Shown in pieces: positions 23,931 through 33,680 of a DNA stretch of 64,000 nt (positions within the stretch are counted from its first letter, which is position 1; every line of letters starts with the position of its first letter). The notes beneath the pieces were generated by a model. That model saw nothing but the letters and a program-made list of their open reading frames with translations. It made no database searches and was not told the origin of the DNA. The stretch is from Candidatus Thiodictyon syntrophicum (GTDB taxonomy: Bacteria > Pseudomonadota > Gammaproteobacteria > Chromatiales > Chromatiaceae), in the NCBI RefSeq assembly GCF_002813775.1, contig NZ_CP020370.1:2691501-2755500 (forward strand), read 5' to 3'. The translations under genes and the position numbers were made by a program.

Positions 23931-24044
23931 CTACCGACTGCTGGCAATCTGCATCGCTGGTGCCGCCTGGACGCGGGGTAAGAGGGCGAGAGAACCCCGC
24001 TGGAACAGGCTGAGGTGGTCAGTATCGAGAACCCGCAGCGCCAT
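23931..24044 (-). pseudogene. VapC-like PIN toxin, N-terminal fragment
   Basis: The frame starts at ATG 24044 with ALRVLDTDHLSLFQRGS, the start of the LDTDHLSL group of VapC toxins, and ends after 37 codons. The Glu and later Asp motifs are absent. It follows the HicB-like pseudogene by 7 bases on the same strand, so the two were once an antitoxin-toxin pair. The region 23789-23930 holds nothing else recognisable. Confidence 0.6.
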
Positions 24045-24051
24045 GGTCAGC

Positions 24052-24337
24052 CTACTCGGGCGGACGGTTGCGTTCCTGACGGTAGGTGGCGATCTCCGCC
24101 TGCCAATCGTCGAAGGTCGGGTCGTCGGCAAAGCTGCCGAAGTGCTCAAGCAGTGAGCGGCTATCGCCGAGGTCTAAGCGGACCAGTTCCACCCGGTCGA
24201 AATAGGCCCGCAGCCGCCGCTCGACCCCGCGCAACGCGGCCTCGCGGGTCGCCTCCTTGGCGCGGATCTCCGGCAGATTGCTGACCTGTGCCAGGTAGCC
24301 GCTGCCCCGTTTGCTAAGTGATGATATCGACCTTCAT
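24052..24337 (-). pseudogene. HicB-like antitoxin with a frameshift
   Basis: ATG at 24337 begins MKVDIIT, then a stop. Removing one T near 24316 restores a continuous frame: SKRGSGYLAQVSNLPEIRA, then EATREAALRGVERRLRAYFD, to the stop at 24052. The pattern (G.GYLA.V..LP, EA...) is that of HicB-like partially degraded RNase H-fold antitoxins. The companion toxin is truncated, so the lesion carries no obvious cost. Confidence 0.55.
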
Positions 24338-24432
24338 GGGGTTAGCCCTGCCGATGGGAGTCTGTCTGTGAGACGTTGCCCTGACCCTAACACCCGCGCC
24401 GACACTGAGCAAGACCGAAGGCAATCTCGCGC

Positions 24433-24867
24433 GTGAAATCCGCTTCGTTTGGCGATTCCGGGCGCGACTGGGGCCGGATCAACTTCGTCTCCAGCGAATC
24501 GGCGGTGCAGATCCCGGCGGAGATGATCCACTACGGCATGACCAAGGCCGCCCAGGTGGCGGTCGCGCGGGGCCTGGCGGAGACCACCGCCGGGACTGGG
24601 GTCACGGTCAACAGCGTGCTGCCGGGGCCGACCCGCTCGGAGGGCGTGGCGGTCTTCGTCGAGCAGATGGCGCAGCAGCGGGGGATCAGCTTGGCGGCGA
24701 TGGAGAAGGAGTTCTTCGACACCGCCCGGCCCTCCTCGCTGCTGCGGCGCTTCGCCACGGTCGAGGAGGTCGCGAACATGATCGTCTATCTGTGCGGTGC
24801 GGGCGCCTCCGCGACCAACGGCGCGGCCCTGCGGGTGGACGGCGGCGTGGTGCGCGCGATCCTCTGA
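24433..24867 (+). pseudogene. SDR oxidoreductase fragment 2, N-terminus missing
   Basis: From about 24459 the frame encodes the C-terminal two-thirds of the same SDR as fragment 1: GRINFVSSESAVQIPAEMIH, then the active-site YGMTKAA (Tyr and Lys of YxxxK), VTVNSVLPGPTRSEGV, and a C-terminal NGAALRVDGGVVRAIL. The Rossmann NAD-binding half is lost, so it cannot work. The two fragments overlap in sequence and so derive from two copies, not from one split gene. Confidence 0.8.
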
Positions 24868-25155
24868 GTCCCGGCGGCACCCGTGGTTGCCCGGACTCGT
24901 GGGCGGGGCGGAGTCAACGCAGGTTTCAGATGCCTGCTGTGTAACGCGAACCGACGGATGGTCCTAAGTGTATGGCTGACCGACGGCTCACGGCCATAAG
25001 CGGTCCCTGAGTAGGACCAAGCGTGCGACAGTTATGGTACGGGAAGCCGTCAACGAGCCTAACTGAAATCAATCAAATGTGGCCCTCGTACATATGTGAC
25101 CCAGAGACCGCCGCGATTCGAGGCGACCCGGTCGCTAGAGCGAGTATTCGCTGAT

Positions 25156-26967
25156 TTACACGTCCTCCGCATCCGGCATTGGCAGGGGGGCATCGTCATC
25201 TTGGTCGATGATGCTCGCCCCTGGTTGGGCGGACGCCGGTAGTTGAATCCCGAGTTCGAACATGAACTGCCGCTCCAGCGTGATCATCTCTTCCAGGCGC
25301 CTTTTCAGCACCAGTTCCATGCTATCGGATTTTTGGAGGGCATCGTCCAAGGGATAAGGCAGCCAGTGCGATTCGAGAAACGCCTGCGGATGGACCAACT
25401 CAGTCCGCCGAAAAAGGGTGCGTGCCTGACCACGTTCTAGTCCAAAGACATCGAACATTCGATTGGCAGGACTGGAGCGCAACAGCGATTGCGATGAGGC
25501 CCAGATGGTGCGCATGGCCTCAGGGCCGTTGCGTGCGAAATCGTCGGCGATGGCGCGTGCGTCTTTGCGCGTGCCGTCCGGATTGAAGACACCCCTACGG
25601 GCCAGCAGACATAGCAGAGTCCGTACCCGGGCGCTACGCAGGTCATAGCGCTCCGGAAAGGGCTCCGCCCGGGTATCCCAAGGGAGATATCGTAGTTCGG
25701 ATGGTACCGGAGCCCCTTGCTCCCGAACCATACGGGCTCGGTCACGCAGTTCTGCGAGGACGGCGGCATAGCGGGATGGATTGCCCTGACCGAACCAGCT
25801 TGCGAATCCAGTGAGCCAGAGCCAGCGCCGGAGCAGGCGCTTGGCCTCAACGGTCGGACTCGGGTCCTCCCCGAGCCAGGCGCTCAGACCCACCAATTGC
25901 AACCCATAGGGCAGCATACGGGCGTTATGGATGTGCTCCTCTCGCAGCAGCTCGATCCCGCGCAGCAGCCCTTCCCGCGCCCGGCGCATGGCCTCCGGCA
26001 GCTTGTTGGCCACGCTTTTCTGCGTCTCGTCCCCGAGCTTGCTCCAGTCAGTGCGATACGGGTCAAGGTCCGCGGCAACCAGGAAGGCCCGCAGGACCAG
26101 GACGCGGTTGACCTTACCGAACCCGGTCTGCTTGATCTCGGCCAGGGTACTGTCGATCTCGCTTGCGATACGGAACCCTCTCTGAGCCCCAGCCTGATAG
26201 GTGAGGGCCGAGAACATCTCGTCGGCGCCGATAGCGACCCCTTTTCGATTCAAGCGGGTGAAGCTCTCCACCGCCAGGTTCAGGTCGTCGGTCATAAACT
26301 CCACGATGGGAATCTTGTAGGATTGCAAGGCCCTCGCCACTCCCTGAAGCCGGTTGACCAAGACCTCTTTGCCGACTCCGGCCGCCGCGAGGGTTTCCGG
26401 TGCAGCGTTGAAAATCGGGGCAATGGTCTCAAAAAGCTTATTGGTATCGCTCAACTGATGGAGCGGAACCTGCCATGGCTGGGCCGTAGCACCGGAGGCG
26501 AGGTGCATGAACACCCCCTCACGACTCTTATCCTCCTGCCTCTTCTCGTCCGTCTGGCCGCCACTGGCATCGAAATAGACGTTCCAGCGCTCGGCGTCTT
26601 CATCGTCACCGGACCAGCTGGGAAGTCCGGAGTCCCGCAGTAGCACGCCCGCCAGAGTCGTGAGCCGTTGCTGGCCGTCCAACAGCAACAGCGTTTCCAG
26701 CGGTCGGGTCTGCGAAAGGTCGAAGGGCCCGAAGCGGAAGAGCGGTCTCGCGGTCTCCTTGGAAGACTTCCAAAACAGAAGTGTGCCAATCGGATAGCGC
26801 CAGCGCACTGAATCGAACAGGTCCAGCATGTTCGCTCGCGTCCATACGTAAGAACGCTGGAAGGCCGGCACCCGGATGCGCCCTTGCCTCACCCATTTCA
26901 GGAGGTCGAACAGGAAGACAACGCTCGGATTGATTTCCGGACCGTCATCCGTGCTCAGTTGAGTCAT
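25156..26967 (-). CDS. DUF262 (GmrS-like) protein, third gene of a putative defence operon
   Basis: A 603-residue protein. The DUF262/ParB-like N-terminal domain is clear: VPAFQRSYVW at 33-42, YPIGTLLFW at 58-66, the signature DGQQRLTTL at 97-105, and FTRLNRKGVAIG near 230. In GmrSD and related systems this fold binds or hydrolyses NTP and drives DNA restriction. The C-terminal half is helical; I see no DUF1524 HNH nuclease motif, so it would need a partner for cutting. It starts 4 bases after the TOPRIM gene and completes a tight three-gene operon. The 288 bases downstream hold no gene. Confidence 0.85.
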   Translation of the reverse strand: MTQLSTDDGPEINPSVVFLFDLLKWVRQGRIRVPAFQRSYVWTRANMLDLFDSVRWRYPIGTLLFWKSSKETARPLFRFGPFDLSQTRPLETLLLLDGQQRLTTLAGVLLRDSGLPSWSGDDEDAERWNVYFDASGGQTDEKRQEDKSREGVFMHLASGATAQPWQVPLHQLSDTNKLFETIAPIFNAAPETLAAAGVGKEVLVNRLQGVARALQSYKIPIVEFMTDDLNLAVESFTRLNRKGVAIGADEMFSALTYQAGAQRGFRIASEIDSTLAEIKQTGFGKVNRVLVLRAFLVAADLDPYRTDWSKLGDETQKSVANKLPEAMRRAREGLLRGIELLREEHIHNARMLPYGLQLVGLSAWLGEDPSPTVEAKRLLRRWLWLTGFASWFGQGNPSRYAAVLAELRDRARMVREQGAPVPSELRYLPWDTRAEPFPERYDLRSARVRTLLCLLARRGVFNPDGTRKDARAIADDFARNGPEAMRTIWASSQSLLRSSPANRMFDVFGLERGQARTLFRRTELVHPQAFLESHWLPYPLDDALQKSDSMELVLKRRLEEMITLERQFMFELGIQLPASAQPGASIIDQDDDAPLPMPDAEDV

Positions 26968-26971
26968 GACG

Positions 26972-27940
26972 TTAGCGCTCCCGGTCGATCAGTTCGAGAA
27001 TGGCGCTCAGATCACCCGAGTAGTCACGAGCGCGCAAGTCGGCGGCCATCGCGCTGAGCACTGCTTGATCCTGCTCTTGTCGGACGCTCCCCAACAGCAC
27101 TTCCAGATGGTAGGGGCGTTTGCGTTCGTACTGCGCAGGGACTTGCTTGCAGCCTAATGTGTCCATGTCACAATAGTCGCGTTGATCGTGATCCATGGAT
27201 AGGAGATTAGTCATGTCGTTACTCCAACGCGGATTACGAGGGTCCCGCTCCCTCTCCGTTTGCCAGTGAAAATTGGGGATATAGTTTTCCGCCTCACGCT
27301 TTGCGAGTATGAATGCTATTACCTTAAGCTGAGATGCTTTCTGCTCAACCGCAGTGGCTTTCTGAGAGGGTAACGCTCCGGGGCCGGACCTGTCCGAGTC
27401 CACGACGGCAATCAATCTCAACGGGATGTCAGCGCCTCGCGTTCTCGCCGCTTCTTGCTCCATGTGCTTCGGCATATCTCCCGCACCCCCAGAGTGGATC
27501 ACATCAATGGCCGGAGGCACAGGGGGATTGATCCACAACTGTCGAACCGGCTCATCTGCGAGGAGGCGCGCCGCCACTTCAAGCAGCGCCCCATCCCGGA
27601 GGCTATTCTCCACAAGCACCTTGAGCGGCGAGTTGGCGATGCGCAACGCCCGTTCGGCCTCGGCAGCCGTTGAGACATGGCAAGTCGTTGTGGTTGCACG
27701 CTCAGAGTTCCATGCGGAGGCACGGGCTAATTCGCGGAGTTCCAAGAGGAGGTCTTGCGTGGTCTGCCGAGCATGTTGGAACCACTCACTGTTATCGAGC
27801 AGATCCGCGTCCCGCAGCACGACGGTGTGTGCGGCCTCGTCCGCGCGGAAGATCAGCCGATCCAGGAATGGCAGCGCCACCAGGTCGTTCCAGACCGCAA
27901 CCGTATCCTCTCCCTTCGGCATTTCAATCGTAAATCGCAT
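26972..27940 (-). CDS. TOPRIM-like nuclease protein, second gene of the operon
   Basis: A 322-residue protein with a stand-alone TOPRIM-type core in the C-terminal two-thirds: VLVENSLRDG with the metal Glu at 111, IAVVDSDRSGPG with the D181-x-D183 pair, then KREAENYIP (215-222), the RE.ENYL-like motif typical of OLD/DUF4435 TOPRIM domains. The ATG at 27940 shares its A with the ATPase stop (TGATG), implying coupled translation; a TTG at 27943 is an alternative. OLD-type ATPases are usually fused to such a domain; here it is separate, as in PARIS (AriA/AriB). Confidence 0.75.
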   Translation of the reverse strand: MRFTIEMPKGEDTVAVWNDLVALPFLDRLIFRADEAAHTVVLRDADLLDNSEWFQHARQTTQDLLLELRELARASAWNSERATTTTCHVSTAAEAERALRIANSPLKVLVENSLRDGALLEVAARLLADEPVRQLWINPPVPPAIDVIHSGGAGDMPKHMEQEAARTRGADIPLRLIAVVDSDRSGPGALPSQKATAVEQKASQLKVIAFILAKREAENYIPNFHWQTERERDPRNPRWSNDMTNLLSMDHDQRDYCDMDTLGCKQVPAQYERKRPYHLEVLLGSVRQEQDQAVLSAMAADLRARDYSGDLSAILELIDRER

Positions 27941-29121
27941 CAATGCCCCTTGAGCCGTTGAGCGCGCCGCAGGGCCTTGACCTCTTCATAAGACTCCAAG
28001 AAGACGCCTGGCGGCCAGTAATCGACCTCGCCCGTCTCAAGGATGCGGATACGACGGAGCGTGCTGCCGTCCGGTGCGTCATCAATGTAGTAGAGCGCCA
28101 CCAGCTCCGGCGGTATCTCGCCCTCGCTCTCGGCAATACGCCGACGCACCCGCAACAGTAAGCCCTCGGCATGGGTTTCCACGACAGTGATTCCGACACC
28201 GGTACGGGCGACGTCCAGAAAGAGGTCGCCGAGCATCGAATGCAGTGCATCATGCAGATGCAACTCCGGCTGCTGGACAACATCGATAAACGGCCTTGGG
28301 TTGGCATTCCGATTCCGCCACTTGGCGAGCGTCAACACCGGGAGCAACTGATGCACGCCGGTACCCACTTGGGTGATCGGAACGCTGCGGGCAACGCCGC
28401 GCGTCGTCTGCAAGCGCCAGAGGTCGAGGTTCTTCTCCCAACGCAGGGATAGGCCGGCGTTCGCGGCAAGCCAAGTCGAGACCTCACCGAAGACCGTTTC
28501 ATCCTCGGCCAGGAGTTCTGTCACGCCCTGACCCGACGGTCCTATCGTGGGGGTCTGGGGATTGTGCCCATGCCGAGACGGAATTTCAGGCACCCGTTCA
28601 CGCAAGGGACCGAGCCACACACTGGCCTGCAATATCTGCCTGGCCTCATCGCGCACTGCGGTTTGCTCGGGAACTTCAGGGATCGGAAAACACTCAAGGG
28701 GGCCGTCGGGAGCGGGGTAATCCGCCCCGTCCCATCCAACGTGACGGGCCCGGGGGCGCGGGTCGTCGTCCAGCAAACTACGAAGGTATAGGATCGTTTC
28801 CAGCCGGTGCAGACCACTCTTGGTCGCAATGGACACTGCAAGTTCCAGGAACGCACTTAAATCCCGCGCGGGTAGCAAGTCCTGAAAACACTCGGCCACA
28901 GGACTGCCTCCTACCGTCAGGGGCAGCGCCTCTTTACTGATGCCGGCCAAACCGCCCAGCACCTGGTAAAGCAAGGTGGCGACGCTGGTCTTGCCCGCGT
29001 TGTTCCGCCCAATCAGGAGGGTTAGCGGCGCGAGGTCCAGCCGCTGAAATGGCTGGCTGCGATCGTATTGGCGACGGCAGGGAAAGCCTCTGTAGCCATC
29101 AAACTCAAGGGAACGGATCAT
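27940..29121 (-). CDS. OLD/AAA15-like ATPase, first gene of the operon
   Basis: A 393-residue ABC-type AAA ATPase of the RecF/OLD kind. It has Walker A GRNNAGKT at 38-45 and the opening strand LEFDGYRGF. The signature-like segment VGTGVHQLLPVL lies near 255, Walker B FIDVVQQPELHLH at 278-290 (the usual EEPE/EQPE is QQPE, with the final Glu kept), and the H-loop VVETHAEGLLLR near 315. There is no TOPRIM domain in this chain; that is supplied by the next gene. As the first gene it probably senses a trigger and controls the nuclease partners. Flanking sequence is clearly different in style, and the operon sits among toxin-antitoxin relics. Confidence 0.85.
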   Translation of the reverse strand: MIRSLEFDGYRGFPCRRQYDRSQPFQRLDLAPLTLLIGRNNAGKTSVATLLYQVLGGLAGISKEALPLTVGGSPVAECFQDLLPARDLSAFLELAVSIATKSGLHRLETILYLRSLLDDDPRPRARHVGWDGADYPAPDGPLECFPIPEVPEQTAVRDEARQILQASVWLGPLRERVPEIPSRHGHNPQTPTIGPSGQGVTELLAEDETVFGEVSTWLAANAGLSLRWEKNLDLWRLQTTRGVARSVPITQVGTGVHQLLPVLTLAKWRNRNANPRPFIDVVQQPELHLHDALHSMLGDLFLDVARTGVGITVVETHAEGLLLRVRRRIAESEGEIPPELVALYYIDDAPDGSTLRRIRILETGEVDYWPPGVFLESYEEVKALRRAQRLKGH

Positions 29122-29176
29122 GAGTGCCGGGGAACCTGCCTAGGGAGGGAACGCTTGCCGAGTGCTGGCACCGCTG

Positions 29177-29205
29177 ATTTTGGGGCGCAGAGTTGCAGGT
29201 GACAA
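29177..29205 (-). promoter_or_regulatory. possible promoter of the ATPase-TOPRIM-DUF262 operon
   Basis: On the minus strand, TTGTCA (29205-29200), a 17-base spacer and CAAAAT (29182-29177) lie about 55 bases before the ATPase start. This is a fair sigma-70 match in otherwise GC-rich DNA. The rest of 29122-29586 holds no gene that I can support. Confidence 0.35.
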
Positions 29206-29586
29206 GAGATAGTTTCGGCGATGATCAAGGTTTCCGAATCGCCCGCGCTGTCGGTGTGTATGACTGCTTGCCGGTGCCCTGCTGCCTCTGGGCGCCTCAC
29301 GCTCAAGGTCTGTTTAGGGTCGCCAGCAGCCCGATCCGGTCCATGGGGCCGGTCGCGCGCCGGGCGGCTCGGCCCGTGAACCGTCCTTTGGCCCCGCCGG
29401 CTTCCGCTCACACGCCGGGCAGTCCTTGCAGGACGGCGGGATTGGTTTGACGGAAGCGTTCTTCGGCCAGCCGCCGCTGTCCGCGCCGCGTCGGGGCGCA
29501 GGTGCTGCGCGCGACCGGATGCTCGCGTTGCTGGTCTTGGGCATATCGGTCGGTTCGAGCTGACCTGCGTCACGACAGCCGCGCCA

Positions 29587-30015
29587 TCAGGATCGCGTGG
29601 GAAGGACCGTCCAACCCGGGTCTTGCGCTCCCGACTGCGGCTCGGCCGCCGCGAGTTGGGCGGACTCCGCATCGTTGAATAGGCGCGAGCGGGTGTGAAA
29701 GCGGACTGCCCGCCCGTTCTCCAGCGAGAACATGCCGCCGCGGCCGGGGACGACATCGATGATGAGCTGGGTATGGCGCCAGACGGCGAATTGGGGCCGG
29801 CCGATATAGAAGGGCGCGCCGGCGATCTCGCCCAGCAGGACATCCTGGTCGCCGACCAGGAAATCGCCTTGGGCGAAGCACATGGGGGAGGAGCCGTCGC
29901 AGCAGCCGCCGGATTGGTGGAAGAGCAGCGGGCCGTGCTCGGCCTGGAGTTCCGCGATCAGGCGGGCGGCCGACTCGGTGGCGATGACTCTGGGGACTGG
30001 GGTGGGATCGCTCAT
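29587..30015 (-). CDS. DUF779 protein
   Basis: A 142-residue protein of the DUF779 family: VIATESAARLIAELQAEHGP, LLFHQSGGCCDGSSPMCF with its conserved Cys cluster, and VWRHTQLIIDVVPGRGGMFS. Members regularly accompany AcoD/ExaC-type aldehyde dehydrogenases, as here, and are of unknown role; the Cys cluster suggests metal or redox chemistry. ATG at 30015 is used because the longer frame reads back through the MGFAALYPSY repeat. Confidence 0.87.
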   Translation of the reverse strand: MSDPTPVPRVIATESAARLIAELQAEHGPLLFHQSGGCCDGSSPMCFAQGDFLVGDQDVLLGEIAGAPFYIGRPQFAVWRHTQLIIDVVPGRGGMFSLENGRAVRFHTRSRLFNDAESAQLAAAEPQSGAQDPGWTVLPTRS

Positions 30016-30084
30016 GGTCTGGACCTCGGGCGGATGATGATGCCGTCGGCACGCGCGGTGCGGAGCGACTGGGCCAGGGCCCGC

Positions 30085-30225
30085 GTAGGATGGGTAGAGC
30101 GCAGCGAAACCCATCTTCCCATCTGCGGGCACGGGTTGTGGTCGGCGTCGCCCCTGGCGCGACGGTGTTGGTCCGCACAGCGGACCCTACGGGCTCGCGG
30201 CTGCTGTAGGGTTCGCCATGCGGGG
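30085..30225. repeat. two intergenic palindromes between the aldehyde dehydrogenase and DUF779 genes
   Basis: 30085-30118 is the inverted copy of the GATGGGT palindrome seen at 19197. 30170-30225 is a GTCCGCACAGCGGACCCTACGG-type palindrome related to 22053-22108. Together they fill most of the gap between the two co-oriented genes. Confidence 0.7.
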
Positions 30226-30230
30226 CCGGG

Positions 30231-31751
<1,521 letters not shown>

Positions 31752-32030
31752 GGGTTCACTCCTCGGGCTTCTTGGTTTGGTGCGGATGGGGCCGGGTGCG
31801 GGGCGGGCGGCTGGACACCCTGTAGATCGGCGCAAGCACGGCCTGTGCCAGGAGCGCGGTCGCGGCCCGCGCGGCGCCTGGAACCAGCGCGGACGGGGCC
31901 GCGGATCGGGCCGCGCGGACCGGGCCGCTTCACTGTGCCCGGCAGGCGTGCCGCGTGCGGCGCAACGGTGTTCCGAACGCGAACAGTCGAGCCCCTGCGA
32001 CTGTCCTGTTTCGGAGCAATTCGGGCGCTG

Positions 32031-32094
<64 letters not shown>

Positions 32095-32112
<18 letters not shown>

Positions 32113-33243
32113 CTCCCGCACCACCCGGTGGATATAGGCAAGCCGATCGATCGCCGCCTGGGGCAGGACGAAGGGATAGAGGTCCTGCTGGCCCATGCTG
32201 CGGTTGAGGCTGTTGACCGCGAAGGTCAGCGGCAGCCAGTTCTCGATGATGGGCGCGAAGTCGGCGATGGTGTAGGGGTCGAACTCGGGGTCGGCGCTGC
32301 GACAACTGCCGTCGGGCAGCCGCCACTCCACCTCGATGCCGAAATGGGCGGCGGTCTCCAGGGTGTCGACGATGTGCAGATAGTGCGCCCAGGTCTCGGC
32401 CCAGTTTTCCCAGGGGTGGCTGCTCGCGTAGGTCGTGATATAGCGGTCCTGCCAGTCCGTCGGCGGGCCATCGCGGTAATGGGCCTCCAGGGCCTCGCCG
32501 TAGTCCTCCCGCTCATCGCCGAAGAGTGCGCGGAAGTCCGCGAGGCGCCCGCCGTCGCGGATCAGCAGGTCCCAATAGTAGTGACCGATCTCGTGGCGAA
32601 AGTGCCCGACCAGGGTGCGGTAGGTCTCGTCCAGGTCCACCCGGATGCGCTCGCGCTTCACCGAGTCCGCCTCCGCGAGGTTGAGCGTGATGAGCCCATC
32701 GGCGTGACCGGTCAGAACCGGCTGATCGGGCGGGGCATCCTGGGCGGAGAGGAAGTCGAAGGCCAGGCCGTGTTCGGGGTCCTCATCCCGACTGAGCACC
32801 GGCAGCCCGAGCCGCAGCAGCCCATAGAACAGCCGGCGCTTGCCGCGTTCGACGCGATACCACTTCTGCGGATTGCCCGGGCGGCCCAGATTCGGGATGG
32901 TGCGGTTGGGCCGACAGGCGGGGCACAGGTCCGCGCCCGATTCCGCCGACACCATCCAGTTGCAGACATTGTGCTGCTCATAGTTGCCGCACTTGCGGTA
33001 GCGCCGGCCCGCGATTGCCGTTGTCGGCGGCTCCGGCCGGCGGGACAGGAACCGCGCCAGCAGCCCCGGGCGTTTCAGTGCGGAACTCGCGGGCAGCGGC
33101 GTCCAGAAGCCGTCCGCGTCCTCCTCCAACGCCGTGAGAAGCAAGGCATCCGGCACGAAGCCCAGGGTCGCGCCGCATTGATTGCAGCACCAGTTCTCGA
33201 AATAGACGGCCTGGCCGCAGGCTTGGCAGGCGAAGGTCCGCAT
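32095..33243 (-). CDS. putative zinc-binding metallopeptidase (DUF2248-type)
   Basis: A 382-residue protein. An N-terminal zinc ribbon ([20 protein letters not shown]) and a second Cys set ([23 protein letters not shown]) precede a peptidase domain with HEIGHYYW at 217-224 and a Glu/Tyr-rich ligand region ([32 protein letters not shown]). This is the usual layout of the 'zinc-binding metallopeptidase' family of unknown substrate. ATG at 33243 starts the ribbon; the frame upstream is fortuitous. The last residues and the stop come from the hexamer-repeat block. Confidence 0.85.
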
Positions 33244-33429
33244 GGTGGGGGCACTCCGGGGGTTGGGGCACGGGGATGAGCGGGAGGGCAGATTATCGCC
33301 CCATCGCCCGCTCGCCGCCGCATCCGCAAGCGGGCGCCGTGTCCGCCGGTAGGGTCCGCTGCGCGGACCTTCGCCGACTTTTCGGTCCTGCGGGTACCCG
33401 CGATCCCGGCGTTTACCCCGAGTGCCCAA

Positions 33430-33625
33430 AGGTTCGGGACGGGGTTTCAAACCCCGTGCTGCCCGAGAGCACGCGCGCAGGCGGGTCGAACGCTGGGAGC
33501 GCCGCACCCCAGTGCGGCGCGGCCTCGCGGGCGACCGCGACGTTGCGTGCTGCGGATAGGCCGGGCCGCACTGGGGTGCGGCGCTCCCGGGCCGGACGGG
33601 GCATTCGCCCCGTCCCGCCCGAGAC
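33430..33625. repeat. GGACGGGG hairpins, copy 2, enclosing the 97-bp palindrome
   Basis: The left hairpin (TTCGGGACGGGG...CCCCGT) and right hairpin (GGACGGGGCATTCGCCCCGTCC) are as at 7475 and 47366, but here a separate palindromic element (33493-33588) sits between them. A GGTCCGC repeat is at 33350-33372. No gene occurs in 33244-33680. Confidence 0.7.
33493..33588. repeat. 97-bp palindromic element, copy 1
   Basis: Arms GGGAGCGCCGCACCCCAGTG and CACTGGGGTGCGGCGCTCCC enclose a ~45-bp variable centre ending GATAGGCCGGGC. A second copy in the same orientation lies at 38360-38457, so the pair brackets the TIR-CHAT gene as direct repeats. It has no coding capacity; a MITE-like element is possible. 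Confidence 0.85.
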
Positions 33626-33680
33626 CCCGTGCCGCCCGAACCATCGCCCAAGGACCGCAGCCCAGGAGCCGACCGCCGCC

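Noticed and set aside
29310-29560. Possible gene relic on the minus strand (frame ending RQTNPAVLQGLPGV)
   Set aside because: Only about 20 residues look coherent and I cannot link them to a family, so it was not annotated.
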